From contig NZ_PYMC01000005.1 in assembly GCF_003026475.1 (NCBI RefSeq), positions 176,285 through 240,284 of the forward strand: a stretch of DNA of 64,000 nt, written 5' to 3'. Below are positions 1 to 7,524 of this stretch, piece by piece. Source of the DNA: Photobacterium lipolyticum. GTDB lineage: Bacteria; Pseudomonadota; Gammaproteobacteria; Enterobacterales; Vibrionaceae. The first letter of the stretch is position 1, and each line of letters opens with the position of its first letter. A program made the translations under genes and the position numbers. The notes under the pieces were generated by a model. It made no database searches, was not told the DNA's origin, and was given only the letters and a program-made list of their open reading frames with translations.

Positions 1-281
1 GGTAAACATCGCTTTCGGGGATGACCTGCCACTCCCTTATAATATCATTGTGATGAGTAACCACTTTCACACAAAGTCTTGTAGTTACTGGAACCCGCCA
101 TTTTAGAGTGCTTGAGTATTGACGTTTTATCGACATATCTACAGTGGGCAGAAACAGCCTCATCGGGTCTAACATAGCCAAGGACATCAGCCACATCCTT
201 TGCCACAAACATTGGCTTTCTATCTACAACCAGGGTACGGACGTTATTACCGTTGAAGTCGAATACAGCTAAATCATTCAT
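1..281 (-). pseudogene. Bro-N phage antirepressor, frameshifted and cut by the window edge
   Basis: The leftward reading from 281 starts MNDLAVFDF and contains the Bro-N block 'MFVAKDVADVLGY', the N-terminal DNA-binding domain of phage antirepressors. This frame stops at 45. The conserved continuation 'QVIPESDVY' is found in a different frame at about 2-32, so the gene is broken by a frameshift near 45-60 and then runs off the window. The start at 281 is chosen because AAGGTAACGACC lies directly before the ATG. The same ribosome-binding context precedes phage-type genes at 7.5-9.3 kb, which suggests both ends belong to one prophage. A sequencing error cannot be excluded. Confidence 0.6.
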
Positions 282-613
282 GGTCGTTACCTTTGTTATG
301 AATTGGTCGTTTTTCTCATGTGGGATGGTTAGTCCCTGCATTCATTGTCCTCTCAATCACTTACGCCGTCAAAACAGCCCATAACCCTTAACAAAACGAC
401 TGATAATTTCAGAAATGCAGACATTTCAGTTATGAATGACCGCTTTATTAGGCATAAGTCAAATTTTGTATGATATTTATTGATATCATACCGCCTTCAA
501 TATGAATGCTTCGGATTTTGGGCCGATACCCAAGGGCGGTAGCTTGCTTTTTGCAGCAGTAAGAATCACTGGTTGGGTGCTAGAGGACCATTGGCCTTTG
601 GTGATGTTGCAGG

Positions 614-682
614 GATATACGAACTCAATTCGTATATCTCATTCGTATATCTGGTGATACAAGGCAGATATACGAATGAGAT
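614..682. promoter_or_regulatory. Operator-like cluster: four copies of GATATACGAA in alternating orientation
   Basis: The decamer GATATACGAA lies at 614-623 and 667-676, and its reverse complement at 629-638 and 642-651. The first pair forms a perfect 10-bp palindrome with a 5-nt spacer. The second pair lies inside an 18-bp perfect inverted repeat (636-653 and 665-682) with an 11-nt loop. Paired head-to-head sites are typical of binding sites for a dimeric repressor, but the structure could also form an RNA hairpin. It is in the 342-795 gap between the antirepressor remnant and the oxidoreductase. Nothing else in that gap is recognisable except a weaker palindrome near 468-490. Which gene it controls is unknown. 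Confidence 0.5.
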
Positions 683-795
683 CGTTGAATAAAATGTTAT
701 AAGCTTTAAGTATTCAACAACTTACCGCACTTGATTCTTTGAGTTACAGCTAGGTAGTATTGTTCTTCAAGTTTTGAACTTCATTAGGTATGTAA

Positions 796-1800
796 ATGAT
801 TGATAAGAAGGTTCGCTGGGGTATTGCTGGGTTAGGTAAAATCGCGCATCGTTTTGTAAAGGATTTGACACAGCATGTTGAAAATGGAGAGCTATACGCT
901 GTCGCAGCAAGAGACCAGTTGCGAGCTGATATGTTTGTTAATGAATACCGCTGTCAAAGAAGTTATGGTTCATATCAGGCACTAGCACAAGACCCAAACG
1001 TTGATGTTGTCTACATTGCAACAATTCATCCTTTTCACAAAAGTATGGTTGAACTATTTTTAAAACACGGAAAACACGTCTTGGTTGAAAAGCCTGCTTT
1101 TACCAACATAGAAGACTGGGATGAAATGTCCTCGCTTGCCGAAGAAAAGGGATTACTTTTAGTCGAAGCAATGAAATCAGTAGCCTTTCCAGCTTATCAA
1201 GCATTGCGACAGTTTATTCAAGTTAACAATGTGCAAATCGACTCGGTTGAAGCTGCCTTTGGTAATTGGCATGAGTTTGATACCAAACAGCAAATATTTA
1301 ATCCTGATTTATGTGGTGGAGCAACTTTAGATGTTGGTGTGTACGCTTTATGGTTGTACGTTGATTTATGTCAACTCACGAAAAGCACTGTATTAAAACC
1401 CTCTGTAAAACATAGCAAAGACAACGCTACATCTGAAGTAGACGAAAATGTCGAATTAATTTTTGATGGAGAGATCAACGGTAGAGTTTGTGCCTCTATC
1501 ACTCGTAATCTAAAGCGCGAAGCTATAATTAAGGGGCCAGAGGTTGAAATCATTATCCATGAAAAGTGGTGGAATCCAAAAAACATCGACATTATCTATC
1601 AGGGTAAGAAACAGAAAATTGCCACACCCGTGAGAGGTGGGGGATTTGAATACGAGATTGAGCATATCTCTTCATTAATTCTTAATGAGAAATATCAATC
1701 TGATGTCATGCCTGCCGAGACTAGCCGAAAAGTCATTTCAATTATGGAAGCTAGTTTAGTGGAAAATGGCTTTCAGCATTTAGTTCGTTCAATCGGGTGA
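796..1800 (+). CDS. Gfo/Idh/MocA-family NAD(P)-dependent oxidoreductase
   Basis: The 334-residue protein begins with a Rossmann dinucleotide-binding motif (GIAGLGKIAHRF, residues about 9-20). It carries the family signature 'HVLVEKPAFTN' near residues 94-104, which contains the EKP motif of Gfo/Idh/MocA dehydrogenases, and the usual C-terminal alpha/beta domain follows. Members oxidise or reduce sugars, inositols or related polyols; the substrate cannot be read from sequence. It is a complete gene of normal length. It ends about 45 bp before the 3' end of the antisense group II intron, whose other flank is an attC site. It is therefore probably the first gene cassette of the array, with the intron sitting in its attC. 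Confidence 0.85.
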   Translation: MIDKKVRWGIAGLGKIAHRFVKDLTQHVENGELYAVAARDQLRADMFVNEYRCQRSYGSYQALAQDPNVDVVYIATIHPFHKSMVELFLKHGKHVLVEKPAFTNIEDWDEMSSLAEEKGLLLVEAMKSVAFPAYQALRQFIQVNNVQIDSVEAAFGNWHEFDTKQQIFNPDLCGGATLDVGVYALWLYVDLCQLTKSTVLKPSVKHSKDNATSEVDENVELIFDGEINGRVCASITRNLKREAIIKGPEVEIIIHEKWWNPKNIDIIYQGKKQKIATPVRGGGFEYEIEHISSLILNEKYQSDVMPAETSRKVISIMEASLVENGFQHLVRSIG

Positions 1801-1884
1801 GGTAAGACAAACTCCCCCGTAAGTTGAGTCGTGTCGGCGCTTATAATCGGGTAGCCGAGGGTCTTTAACCCTCAGCCCCCACAA

Positions 1885-1912
1885 CACCCTGCATGCGGAT
1901 CCGCACAGGGCG
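1885..1912 (-). ncRNA. Group IIC intron domain V
   Basis: Leftward, CGCCCTGTGCGG pairs with CCGCATGCAGGGTG to form the short domain V stem-loop, carrying the CGC catalytic triad characteristic of class C introns (most other classes have AGC). It begins 3 nt after the reverse transcriptase stop codon. Domain VI follows at about 1850-1880. Confidence 0.8.
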
Positions 1913-1914
1913 TT

Positions 1915-3249
1915 TCACTTAGAATGGTGAAGCCTAATCCATCCATCACGCAGTTCAACCAATCCCTGAGATCTTAGGTAGGCATTCGATAATGCTTGCT
2001 GTATTCCCGGAGTTTTCGAGCTACGCCATGGGCCTTTACTGGTAATGCCACACGCAACGGCTGATTGAATCCGAACGCCGCGATTCAACAGACTTTTTAC
2101 TTTAGTGCGTGGCTTTCGCCACTGTCGCCAATAAGCCATTCTGACTCTGCGCCGGATCCAATGATCAAGCTCGACACAGAGTTGATAGCAGTTGGCTATA
2201 CCAAAGTAATTAATCCAGCCACGTAGATATTGGCTGATTTTGAAGAGTTGATATTTCATCGAAACTCCCCAATTGCGGTTTGTCAGTCGCCTAACTTGCT
2301 GCTTAAACTTCAGCAGTGTTTTGGGATGCCATTGAATACGGTTTGCCCGGAATGTGAATCCCAAGAATTTGCTTTCAATGCTTCTGACAACGTGGCTTTT
2401 GGTTGTGTTCACCGTTAGTTTCAGGCGGCTTTGTAGATAGTGACTGATACTTAGGAGCACGCGTTGGCCTGCACGCTGACTTTTCACCAGAATGGTGAAA
2501 TCATCGGCATATCTGGCAAATTTATGTCCTCGTTTCTCAAGTTCTTTGTCGAGCGGGTCGAGCATGATGTTCGCCAAAAGTGGTGACAATGGGCCTCCTT
2601 GAGGGACGCCTTCTCGACTCTCCATATAAAGCTGATTATCGATAACCCCAGCTCGCAAGTATCGACTAATTAATTTAAGTAGACGTTTATCTTTCACTTT
2701 ATAGCTAAGGTAAGTCATCAATAGGTCGTGGTTCACTCGGTCGAAGAATTTCGACAGATCAACATCGACTGCGTAATGACGTCCTTGCTTAATAATACGT
2801 TGAACCTGCCTGACGGCTTGTTGCCCATTTCGACCCGGGCGAAAACCGAAACTATTGTTCGAGAAATCGGGGTCAAAGATGGGCGTCAGTACCTGAGCTA
2901 TGGCTTGTTGGATCACCCGGTCAATAACGGTTGGGATACCCAGTTGGCGTTTACCGCCATCAGGTTTATCTATCTCAACACGCCTGACGGGTAAGGGCTG
3001 ATACTGTTCTGCTCGCAGATCGGTTTCAACTTTGTCCCATTGGCCGGATTTAACCCAGTCGGGGAACTCGTTGATAGTCATGTTATCGACTCCAGCGGCC
3101 CCTTTGTTGGCTCGAACACGTTTCCATGCGGCTTGTAAATTATCTCGCTGCAAGATTTGTTCGAATAGATTTTGGTTAAAGGCTGGCTTCATGTCAGCAT
3201 GCTGAATCACGTCACTACCGGTCGGTATTCGTGTGTTCAAATGTGGCAA
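1915..3249 (-). CDS. ltrA: Group II intron-encoded reverse transcriptase/maturase (class C)
   Basis: The 444-residue intron-encoded protein carries the reverse transcriptase palm: 'GIPTVIDRVIQQAI' near 104-117, 'NNSFGFRPGR' at 131-140 and the catalytic YADDF at 247-251. A maturase (X) domain follows, with a C-terminal tail rich in basic residues. No HNH endonuclease domain is present, as expected for class C. The start is a TTG at 3249, chosen because GGAGGAG lies 6 nt upstream. The reading frame is intact and all catalytic residues are kept, so the intron may still be mobile. Splicing and retrohoming are known for the family; activity here is inferred. Confidence 0.93.
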   Translation of the reverse strand: MPHLNTRIPTGSDVIQHADMKPAFNQNLFEQILQRDNLQAAWKRVRANKGAAGVDNMTINEFPDWVKSGQWDKVETDLRAEQYQPLPVRRVEIDKPDGGKRQLGIPTVIDRVIQQAIAQVLTPIFDPDFSNNSFGFRPGRNGQQAVRQVQRIIKQGRHYAVDVDLSKFFDRVNHDLLMTYLSYKVKDKRLLKLISRYLRAGVIDNQLYMESREGVPQGGPLSPLLANIMLDPLDKELEKRGHKFARYADDFTILVKSQRAGQRVLLSISHYLQSRLKLTVNTTKSHVVRSIESKFLGFTFRANRIQWHPKTLLKFKQQVRRLTNRNWGVSMKYQLFKISQYLRGWINYFGIANCYQLCVELDHWIRRRVRMAYWRQWRKPRTKVKSLLNRGVRIQSAVACGITSKGPWRSSKTPGIQQALSNAYLRSQGLVELRDGWIRLHHSK

Positions 3250-3770
3250 GACTCCTCCTTTTTCTAACTGTTCAGGCCTTCACCGTGTCCCAACCATTAC
3301 GATGGGCATTTGGCTACTATGCCGTCTGCTGACTTCTGCTTAATCACTTAACGAGTTACCTCGTAAAGCGCTATCGTTGTTCATCGGTTTCGCTCGCGTA
3401 AGTTGATGACGCTTACACGCCAGGTCTATTGAACCAGCGACCACGCTGGGTAGGTTAACGATCGCATGTTAAGCAGATCTCCCCAGATAAGGACATGGAC
3501 TTTCACTGCGCAACTGCATCATTTACGGTGGTCATTAAATCACTTGGCTTCGTTGTCTTGTGCCAACTCGCCTTTGACCTACGCCTCATATGATGTTCTT
3601 GTTCATCAGCTCGCAGTTTTGCTAGCGGCTTCCTTCAGACCGTTCCTCGCGGAAAAGCCCTTGCCATTCGCTAGTAGTTAACATCTAATAATCAATAGGT
3701 TATTAGGCGGTGATTTTCCTACAGAGGACTTTCACCTCATTAGTTCATGCCCATGCTGGGCGTACACAAG

Positions 3771-3887
3771 AAATTTAAGAGTGATTCACAACGCTTGGCG
3801 AACTCAGCTCAAGTCTAGTTTTGTGTTTACGGTGTAAGGGTTTAGGTTAGGTGTAAGCGTTGTTCACACCTTAATTGGACGTTAAAA
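3771..3887 (+). repeat. attC recombination site (interrupted at its left edge by the intron)
   Basis: An imperfect palindrome: GTGATTCACAACGCTT at 3781 pairs with AAGCGTTGTTCACACC ending at 3870, with a variable centre. It ends in the core site GTTAAAA at 3881-3887. The group IIC intron begins immediately to its left, at 3767. Its arms differ from the other attC sites in the array, which share an ATCAAGG-CACTCGGC core, so this cassette was probably acquired from a different source. Confidence 0.7.
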
Positions 3888-3902
3888 GCTAAGGAGAAAA
3901 TT

Positions 3903-4285
3903 GTGACAGCAAGGGATGTCGTGCTTTCCTTTTGGAAGACAATGGAAACAAATGATTTTGAAAAGGCAAGTTTGTGGTTATCTGAGGATGTTGAAAATTA
4001 TTCACCTCAATCTTCAGAGTTAATCACAGGACGTAAAAATTTCTCAGCGGTTAATACTCATTACCCCGCTGATGGTAAATGGAAATTACTATCAATTCAA
4101 TTGTTAGTGATGGAAATCAGGTTGTAACTGATGTGAGTATTACTGACGGTTCATTGAAAGCTAAAGCAATTACTTTTCATACCATTGAAAATGGTTTGAT
4201 TTCGAAACAAACGGAATATTGGCCCGATGATTATCCTGCTCCAGATTGGCGAAAACCATGGGTTACAATTCAAATGCGCAGTTAA
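3903..4285 (+). pseudogene. SnoaL/NTF2-like small protein, frameshifted cassette gene
   Basis: It starts at a GTG (3903) behind AAGGAG. The first frame encodes 'VLSFWKTMETNDFEKASLWLSEDV', typical of SnoaL-like/nuclear transport factor 2 folds, and reaches about 4080. The rest of the domain ('INSIVSDGNQVVTDVSITDG' onward) continues in another frame from 4079 to 4285. The two halves join naturally around 'ADGKWK/EITINSI', so a single indel near 4078-4088 split one gene of about 127 residues. Family members are small enzymes or binding proteins with varied substrates. This may be a true mutation or a base-calling error in the AAATGGAAATTA stretch. The stop codon lies at the first bases of the next attC, as is normal for a cassette. 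Confidence 0.7.
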
Positions 4286-4383
4286 CAACAATCAAGGTGA
4301 CCCTTTACACTCGGCGGTTTTGGTTTCAAGTTGGTGCGCTTGGTGAGTTAATCGTGGGGCACACATTATTGCAGGCGTTATAC
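4283..4383 (+). repeat. attC site of the SnoaL-like cassette
   Basis: About 101 bp. The left core TAACAAC overlaps the stop codon of the preceding gene, then ATCAAGGTGACCCTTTACAC and TCGGCGGTTTTGGTTT. The right arm GGCACACATTATTGCAGGCGTTA is complementary to the left arm, and the right core is GTTATAC. Confidence 0.9.
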
Positions 4384-4424
4384 CTTTTCTAGCTTTCTTC
4401 ATCAAATTTTGGATTTATATTAAT

Positions 4425-4895
4425 ATGAACGATCAAGAAAAAAGTGAATATGAATATGTTGGTTTTTGGGCACGGGTTGGTGCTACATTGATAGATACAA
4501 TTATCTTTATGGTAATAGTTGGCCCTTTTATGTATATGTTTTATGGAGATACATATCTGTACTCTGATGATTTTATACTAGGTTTTGCTGATGTAATGCT
4601 TAATCATATACTTCCTATTGTAGCAGTAATGCTTTTCTGGATTTATAAATCAGCAACACCAGGAAAAATGGCAATTAAAGCCATTATTGTTGACGCAAAC
4701 ACTGGAAAGCGTCCAACAACAAAGCAGTACCTTATTCGATATTTCGGATATATAGTTTCAACAGTTCCACTTGGCTTAGGGTTGATGTGGGTCGGTTGGG
4801 ATAGTAAGAAACAAGGCTGGCACGATAAACTTTCAAAAACAGTTGTTATTCGCCCACAAAACCGCGGTGTTGAAAGCGTTAAATTTGATGTATAG
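4425..4895 (+). CDS. RDD-family membrane protein (cassette)
   Basis: The 156-residue protein has an RDD domain: 'VGFWARVGATLIDTII' near residues 12-27 holds the conserved R and D pair in the first membrane segment. Further hydrophobic segments lie near 29-41, 61-75 and 105-120, followed by 'GWDSKKQGWHDKLSKTVVI', the conserved WHD motif of the family. RDD proteins are small inner-membrane proteins, some linked to Na+/H+ antiport or osmotic protection; the role here is unknown. It lies alone between two attC sites and begins about 41 bp after the preceding right core, so it is a complete one-gene cassette. Confidence 0.85.
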   Translation: MNDQEKSEYEYVGFWARVGATLIDTIIFMVIVGPFMYMFYGDTYLYSDDFILGFADVMLNHILPIVAVMLFWIYKSATPGKMAIKAIIVDANTGKRPTTKQYLIRYFGYIVSTVPLGLGLMWVGWDSKKQGWHDKLSKTVVIRPQNRGVESVKFDV

Positions 4896-4899
4896 GCAT

Positions 4900-4997
4900 A
4901 CAAAACAATCAAGGTGATTACACTCGGCATTTTTGGTTTGGAGTTTTGGTATGCTTGACTGGTTCAGTGTTGGCACACCTTATTGCGGGCGTTAAAC
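4900..4997 (+). repeat. attC site of the RDD cassette
   Basis: 98 bp. The left core ACAAAAC is followed by AATCAAGGTGATTACACTC and GGCATTTTTGGTTTGG. The right arm GGCACACCTTATTGCGGGC is complementary to the left arm, and the right core is GTTAAAC at 4991-4997. It is very similar to the sites at 4283 and 5843. Confidence 0.92.
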
Positions 4998-5019
4998 GAA
5001 TTATAAGTCTAGAGGTTAA

Positions 5020-5319
5020 ATGAAAAATACAGATGCGGAACCATCATATGAAACATTGGAAATAGGTACACCGTCAGATTATACATCTGACGTTTACCGT
5101 GTTTATTTCGAAGTTCGTGAACATGAAGGAATGGTTAAAAAAATCATTTCTGACTTTCTTGGTGCTGAAAGGGCGGAAAAAATAGGAACTCTAACTCATG
5201 GGTACGAAGTGGAATTACCCATTCAGTGTATACCCGAAATAGTCAGGTTGTTAACAAATGAAAATATAGCGATATATCAAGTGATACGCTATGCCAAAAC
5301 AAATAGCACCTGGGTATAA
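5020..5319 (+). CDS. Unknown cassette protein, 99 residues
   Basis: I do not recognise this protein. It is acidic and soluble, has no signal peptide or membrane segment, and is predicted mixed alpha/beta ('VYRVYFEVREHEGMVKKIIS' then 'EVELPIQCIPEIVRLLTNEN'). The two beta-alpha halves give it a small ferredoxin-like or ACT-like look, but this is only an impression. It starts about 24 bp after the preceding attC core, with a weak AGAGG before the ATG, and its stop lies 3 bp before the next attC. That position makes it a genuine cassette gene rather than a chance reading frame. Confidence 0.7.
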   Translation: MKNTDAEPSYETLEIGTPSDYTSDVYRVYFEVREHEGMVKKIISDFLGAERAEKIGTLTHGYEVELPIQCIPEIVRLLTNENIAIYQVIRYAKTNSTWV

Positions 5320-5321
5320 TC

Positions 5322-5426
5322 GTTTAACAATGCCATCAAGGTTATGCATTACACTCGGCATTTTTGGTATAGCGTTTGGCGCGTTTGGTTAGTTTGCCGT
5401 GGCGCAACTTATGTTCGGTGTTATGT
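5322..5426 (+). repeat. attC site, diverged
   Basis: 105 bp, from the left core GTTTAAC to the right core GTTATGT. It shares the TTACACTCGGCATTTTTGGT block with its neighbours, but its outer arms (CCATCAAGGTTATGC and GCGCAACTTATGTTCGGT) are more diverged. Confidence 0.82.
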
Positions 5427-5465
5427 GCTATCAAAAATTAATTTAAATCTACGGAAAATATAATA

Positions 5466-5819
5466 ATGAAAAAATTGACTCTTTTCTTGTCATTGGTTAT
5501 TTCAACAAGCGTCTATGCAAATACCATCATCAGCACTGATCAAATGGTTTCTATTGAAATCGACGGTGACGGTGACTTGGTGATTAAAAGTGATGAACTG
5601 AAAAAGCCAGATACAACAACAAATGAGTACTTTGCTAACTTGGGAATGCGAACTTTCCCAATGGTGTGTGATGATTTAAAGCATGAGGGATTGGGTGCTA
5701 AGTTAGATGAAGAAATTGACAATGAATACTTAGTTCCTATGTCGGACCATTGTATTACTGATAACACTAAGTCTGTATTAATAAAAATTAATGGCATCGA
5801 AAGAACCTTTAAGCTGTAG
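5466..5819 (+). CDS. Unknown secreted cassette protein, 117 residues
   Basis: It begins with a clear signal peptide (MKKLTLFLSLVISTSVYA, cleavage probably after residue 18). The mature protein is about 99 residues, acidic, with two cysteines (Cys 68 in 'MVCDDLKHEG' and Cys 96 in 'DHCITDN') that could form one disulphide in the periplasm. I do not recognise a family. It is the single gene between attC sites at 5322 and 5843. Secreted small proteins are common in Vibrionaceae cassette arrays, often of unknown role. Confidence 0.72.
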   Translation: MKKLTLFLSLVISTSVYANTIISTDQMVSIEIDGDGDLVIKSDELKKPDTTTNEYFANLGMRTFPMVCDDLKHEGLGAKLDEEIDNEYLVPMSDHCITDNTKSVLIKINGIERTFKL

Positions 5820-5842
5820 TATACGAAAAGTTAAATACGCAC

Positions 5843-5942
5843 ATAAAACAATCAAGGTAATGCTTTACACTCGGCATTTTTGATATGGCGTTTGGTGCGC
5901 TTTGCTGGTTCAGCATGGCGCACCTTATTGTGGGCGTTTTGT
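5843..5942 (+). repeat. attC site of the secreted-protein cassette
   Basis: 100 bp, from left core ATAAAAC to right core GTTTTGT. It contains CAATCAAGGTAATGCTTTAC, CACTCGGCATTTTTG and the complementary right arm GGCGCACCTTATTGTGGGC. Confidence 0.9.
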
Positions 5943-5945
5943 TAC

Positions 5946-6425
5946 TTACCCTTCACTACGACTCAGGCGACGAATAATGTCCTCATGTTGTGGATATTTT
6001 GCCATTAATGTTTCTTGGTTAAACAGCTCAAAATCATCAAAGGTAAACCCAGGTGACACCATGCACCCCACTAAAGAGAATCCAGGTAGATTCATTGCTG
6101 AACCAAAAATACATCCTTTAGGCACCAGAAATTGCGGTCGTTCACCAGCAGCAAGATTGAGACCCAGTTGCGCCGTAGTCAATTCACCTTGTTCAGAGAT
6201 CATATAGATAGTTAGCGATTCACCCGCATGGAAGTACCACATTTCGTCGGCGGTTAAACGGTGGAAATGTGAAACTTCACCAGTTCGAAGCAGAAAATAG
6301 ATGCTGCTCCATAGTGAACGAGTCTGGTCGAAATTGCTCTTTGAGCTAAAAGAGGAACGATAGTATCCACCTTCAATATGCTGTTCCAGTTCTAAGAGTT
6401 GAATGAATTCATCGGCTGTTTGCAT
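5946..6425 (-). CDS. DUF985/cupin_5 family protein, antisense cassette gene
   Basis: The 159-residue cupin has 'LELEQHIEGGYYRSSF' near residues 10-25 and 'SHFHRLTADEMWYFHAGESL' near 53-72, the conserved histidine/glutamate cupin motif of the DUF985 family. 'VGCMVSPGFTFDDFELFN' lies in the last third. The fold usually binds a metal; the reaction is unknown. It is encoded opposite to all other cassettes, with its stop only 4 bp from the right core of the 5843 attC. It must therefore carry its own promoter (in 6426-6690) rather than rely on an upstream integron promoter. Cassettes with their own promoter in reverse orientation are known but a minority. Confidence 0.85.
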   Translation of the reverse strand: MQTADEFIQLLELEQHIEGGYYRSSFSSKSNFDQTRSLWSSIYFLLRTGEVSHFHRLTADEMWYFHAGESLTIYMISEQGELTTAQLGLNLAAGERPQFLVPKGCIFGSAMNLPGFSLVGCMVSPGFTFDDFELFNQETLMAKYPQHEDIIRRLSRSEG

Positions 6426-6784
6426 AAGTAAAACCTATCCTCATAATTATGTGATCATTCGACAAGAGTTAAAGTGCTTGCTAGTGAGACCGTGAATTGT
6501 AGCCATATCTGGATATGTCACAGTTCACTAACAAAACAGAAAAGCCCATAAACTCGCTCTTCGGAAGCTTGTCAGCAGCTCGATTGCTGCGTTGAATCTA
6601 TTCGATATAGAAGAACTATGACATCATAAATTTTCATTGGACTCAACCTGCCGACGTTCATCGATCAAGTTAGGGTCTCACTCGTGGAAATGCCATATAA
6701 AGCCATCAAGGTGACGCTTTACACTCGGCAATTTTGGTTTGAATTGATTAACCCAATCAAATCCCTTTATCCTGTAAAAAAAAT
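6426..6784. other. Intergenic part of the cupin cassette with a partial attC
   Basis: No gene is seen. At 6530-6570 a stretch resembles the middle of the 265-bp MITE-like elements (GCGAGTTTATGGGCTTTTCTG read leftward against GCGAGTTTCATGGGCTTTTAT). A short hairpin AGCAGCTCGATTGCTGC lies near 6573. At 6694-6740 the left half of an attC is present (CATCAAGGTGACGCTTTAC, CACTCGGCAATTTTGG), but the complementary right arm and the GTT core are missing, so this site is truncated. Confidence 0.6.
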
Positions 6785-7114
6785 ATGAATACACTGCTCA
6801 CTTACATCAAGGCAATCCATAAAAAACAAACTTCTGTATCAATCATTAACAAACATACTAAGACAAGTAGTTACATCGATGATGAGATAGAAGTCAACGA
6901 AAAGGAAACAACTTATTATTTCGACAATGGGGTTGTGATTCGGTATAAAACTGAGCGCGATAATGTACCTTCAGAGCTATTGTGCGAAGAGTGTTGGATA
7001 AGTTATGAAGTGGTTGATCTCGGTCAACAGATGATCACACCATTGCGGAAAATATTTCATAACACCTGTCAAGAAACCTTCTGGCTGAAGATGCAGGTAC
7101 ATGCTTTACAGTGA
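6785..7114 (+). CDS. Unknown protein, 109 residues
   Basis: I do not recognise this protein. It is soluble, has no signal peptide, and carries a run of charged residues (IDDEIEVNEKETTYYF near 31-46) and a CEEC pair at about 73-76. It begins directly after the truncated attC and has no good ribosome-binding site; the A-rich run before the ATG is all that is present. It may be the last member of the cassette array or the first gene of the neighbouring prophage remnant. The reading frame is the only substantial one in this stretch. Confidence 0.5.
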   Translation: MNTLLTYIKAIHKKQTSVSIINKHTKTSSYIDDEIEVNEKETTYYFDNGVVIRYKTERDNVPSELLCEECWISYEVVDLGQQMITPLRKIFHNTCQETFWLKMQVHALQ

Positions 7115-7120
7115 AACTCT

Positions 7121-7142
7121 GCGACGGCCCTTCCGCCGTCGC
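7121..7142. terminator. Hairpin between convergent genes
   Basis: GCGACGGC and GCCGTCGC form a perfect 8-bp stem with a 6-nt loop (CCTTCC). It lies between the convergent genes ending at 7114 and 7161. No strong T run follows on either strand, so it is a weak terminator candidate. Confidence 0.4.
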
Positions 7143-7160
7143 TATCACCTATCCCCTCCC

Positions 7161-7514
7161 CTACGCAGCGTAATCAAACGCCCGCCCTTTCACTACGCAC
7201 TCACCGTATAACCGCTTAAGCCAAATCTCAGCCTCACGTTCAGTCGGCGCCAGTTGATGCCGACTCCACACGCATGGATACACAGCCATAAAATCCAGCA
7301 CGTTCTGCACATGCTTTTCGGGAATGCCAAACTCTGTCCAGCGCTTAACCGTACATCCTCTAACATCGCAGTATTCACCGAGTAAACGTATTGCTGTTTC
7401 ACTCATCCCCTTACAGCGACGTTCATACATCACGATGTGGCGAAGTACCGCTTTAGCGGCATCAGCAGCCAGCTCCAGGCGCATTTTTGCGTATTCGTTA
7501 TCTGTAAATTCCAT
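7161..7514 (-). CDS. Unknown phage-type protein, 117 residues
   Basis: The start at 7514 is set by AAGGTAACGACC immediately before the ATG. This gives MEFTDNEYAKMRLELAADAA and places the start just inside the end of the preceding gene's neighbourhood. The middle, 'GCTVKRWTEFGIPEKHVQNVLDFM', looks like a helix-turn-helix of the type that recognises a DNA site, preceded by 'AIRLLGEYCDVRG'. That fits a small phage regulatory protein or a Cro/terminase-small-subunit-like DNA binder, but I cannot assign a family. It lies 10 bp downstream of the replication-like gene on the same strand. Confidence 0.5.
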   Translation of the reverse strand: MEFTDNEYAKMRLELAADAAKAVLRHIVMYERRCKGMSETAIRLLGEYCDVRGCTVKRWTEFGIPEKHVQNVLDFMAVYPCVWSRHQLAPTEREAEIWLKRLYGECVVKGRAFDYAA

Positions 7515-7524
7515 GGTCGTTACC

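Larger units (their letters stand above)
1844..3767 (-). mobile_element. Group IIC (attC-type) intron with reverse transcriptase
   Basis: The 5' end (read leftward from 3767) is GTGTACGCCCAGCATGGGC, close to the GUGYG start and first stem of bacterial class C introns. The 3' end, near 1844-1847, follows a class C domain V and a domain VI hairpin. Total length is about 1.92 kb, normal for this class. The intron-encoded reverse transcriptase fills 1915-3249; 3250-3767 is the structured 5' RNA with no other gene. The upstream exon (plus coordinates 3771-3887) is an integron attC site, and the intron runs opposite to the cassettes. This is the known orientation of group IIC-attC introns, which target the folded bottom strand of attC. 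End positions are uncertain by a few bases. Confidence 0.85.

Noticed and set aside
614..705. attC-like site before the oxidoreductase, with GTTATAAG at 699
   Set aside because: The inverted repeats are perfect and short, without the complementary outer cores expected of attC; an operator cluster is more likely.
3466..3681. Rightward reading frame inside the group II intron
   Set aside because: It lies in the structured 5' RNA of the intron and shows no family pattern or ribosome-binding site.
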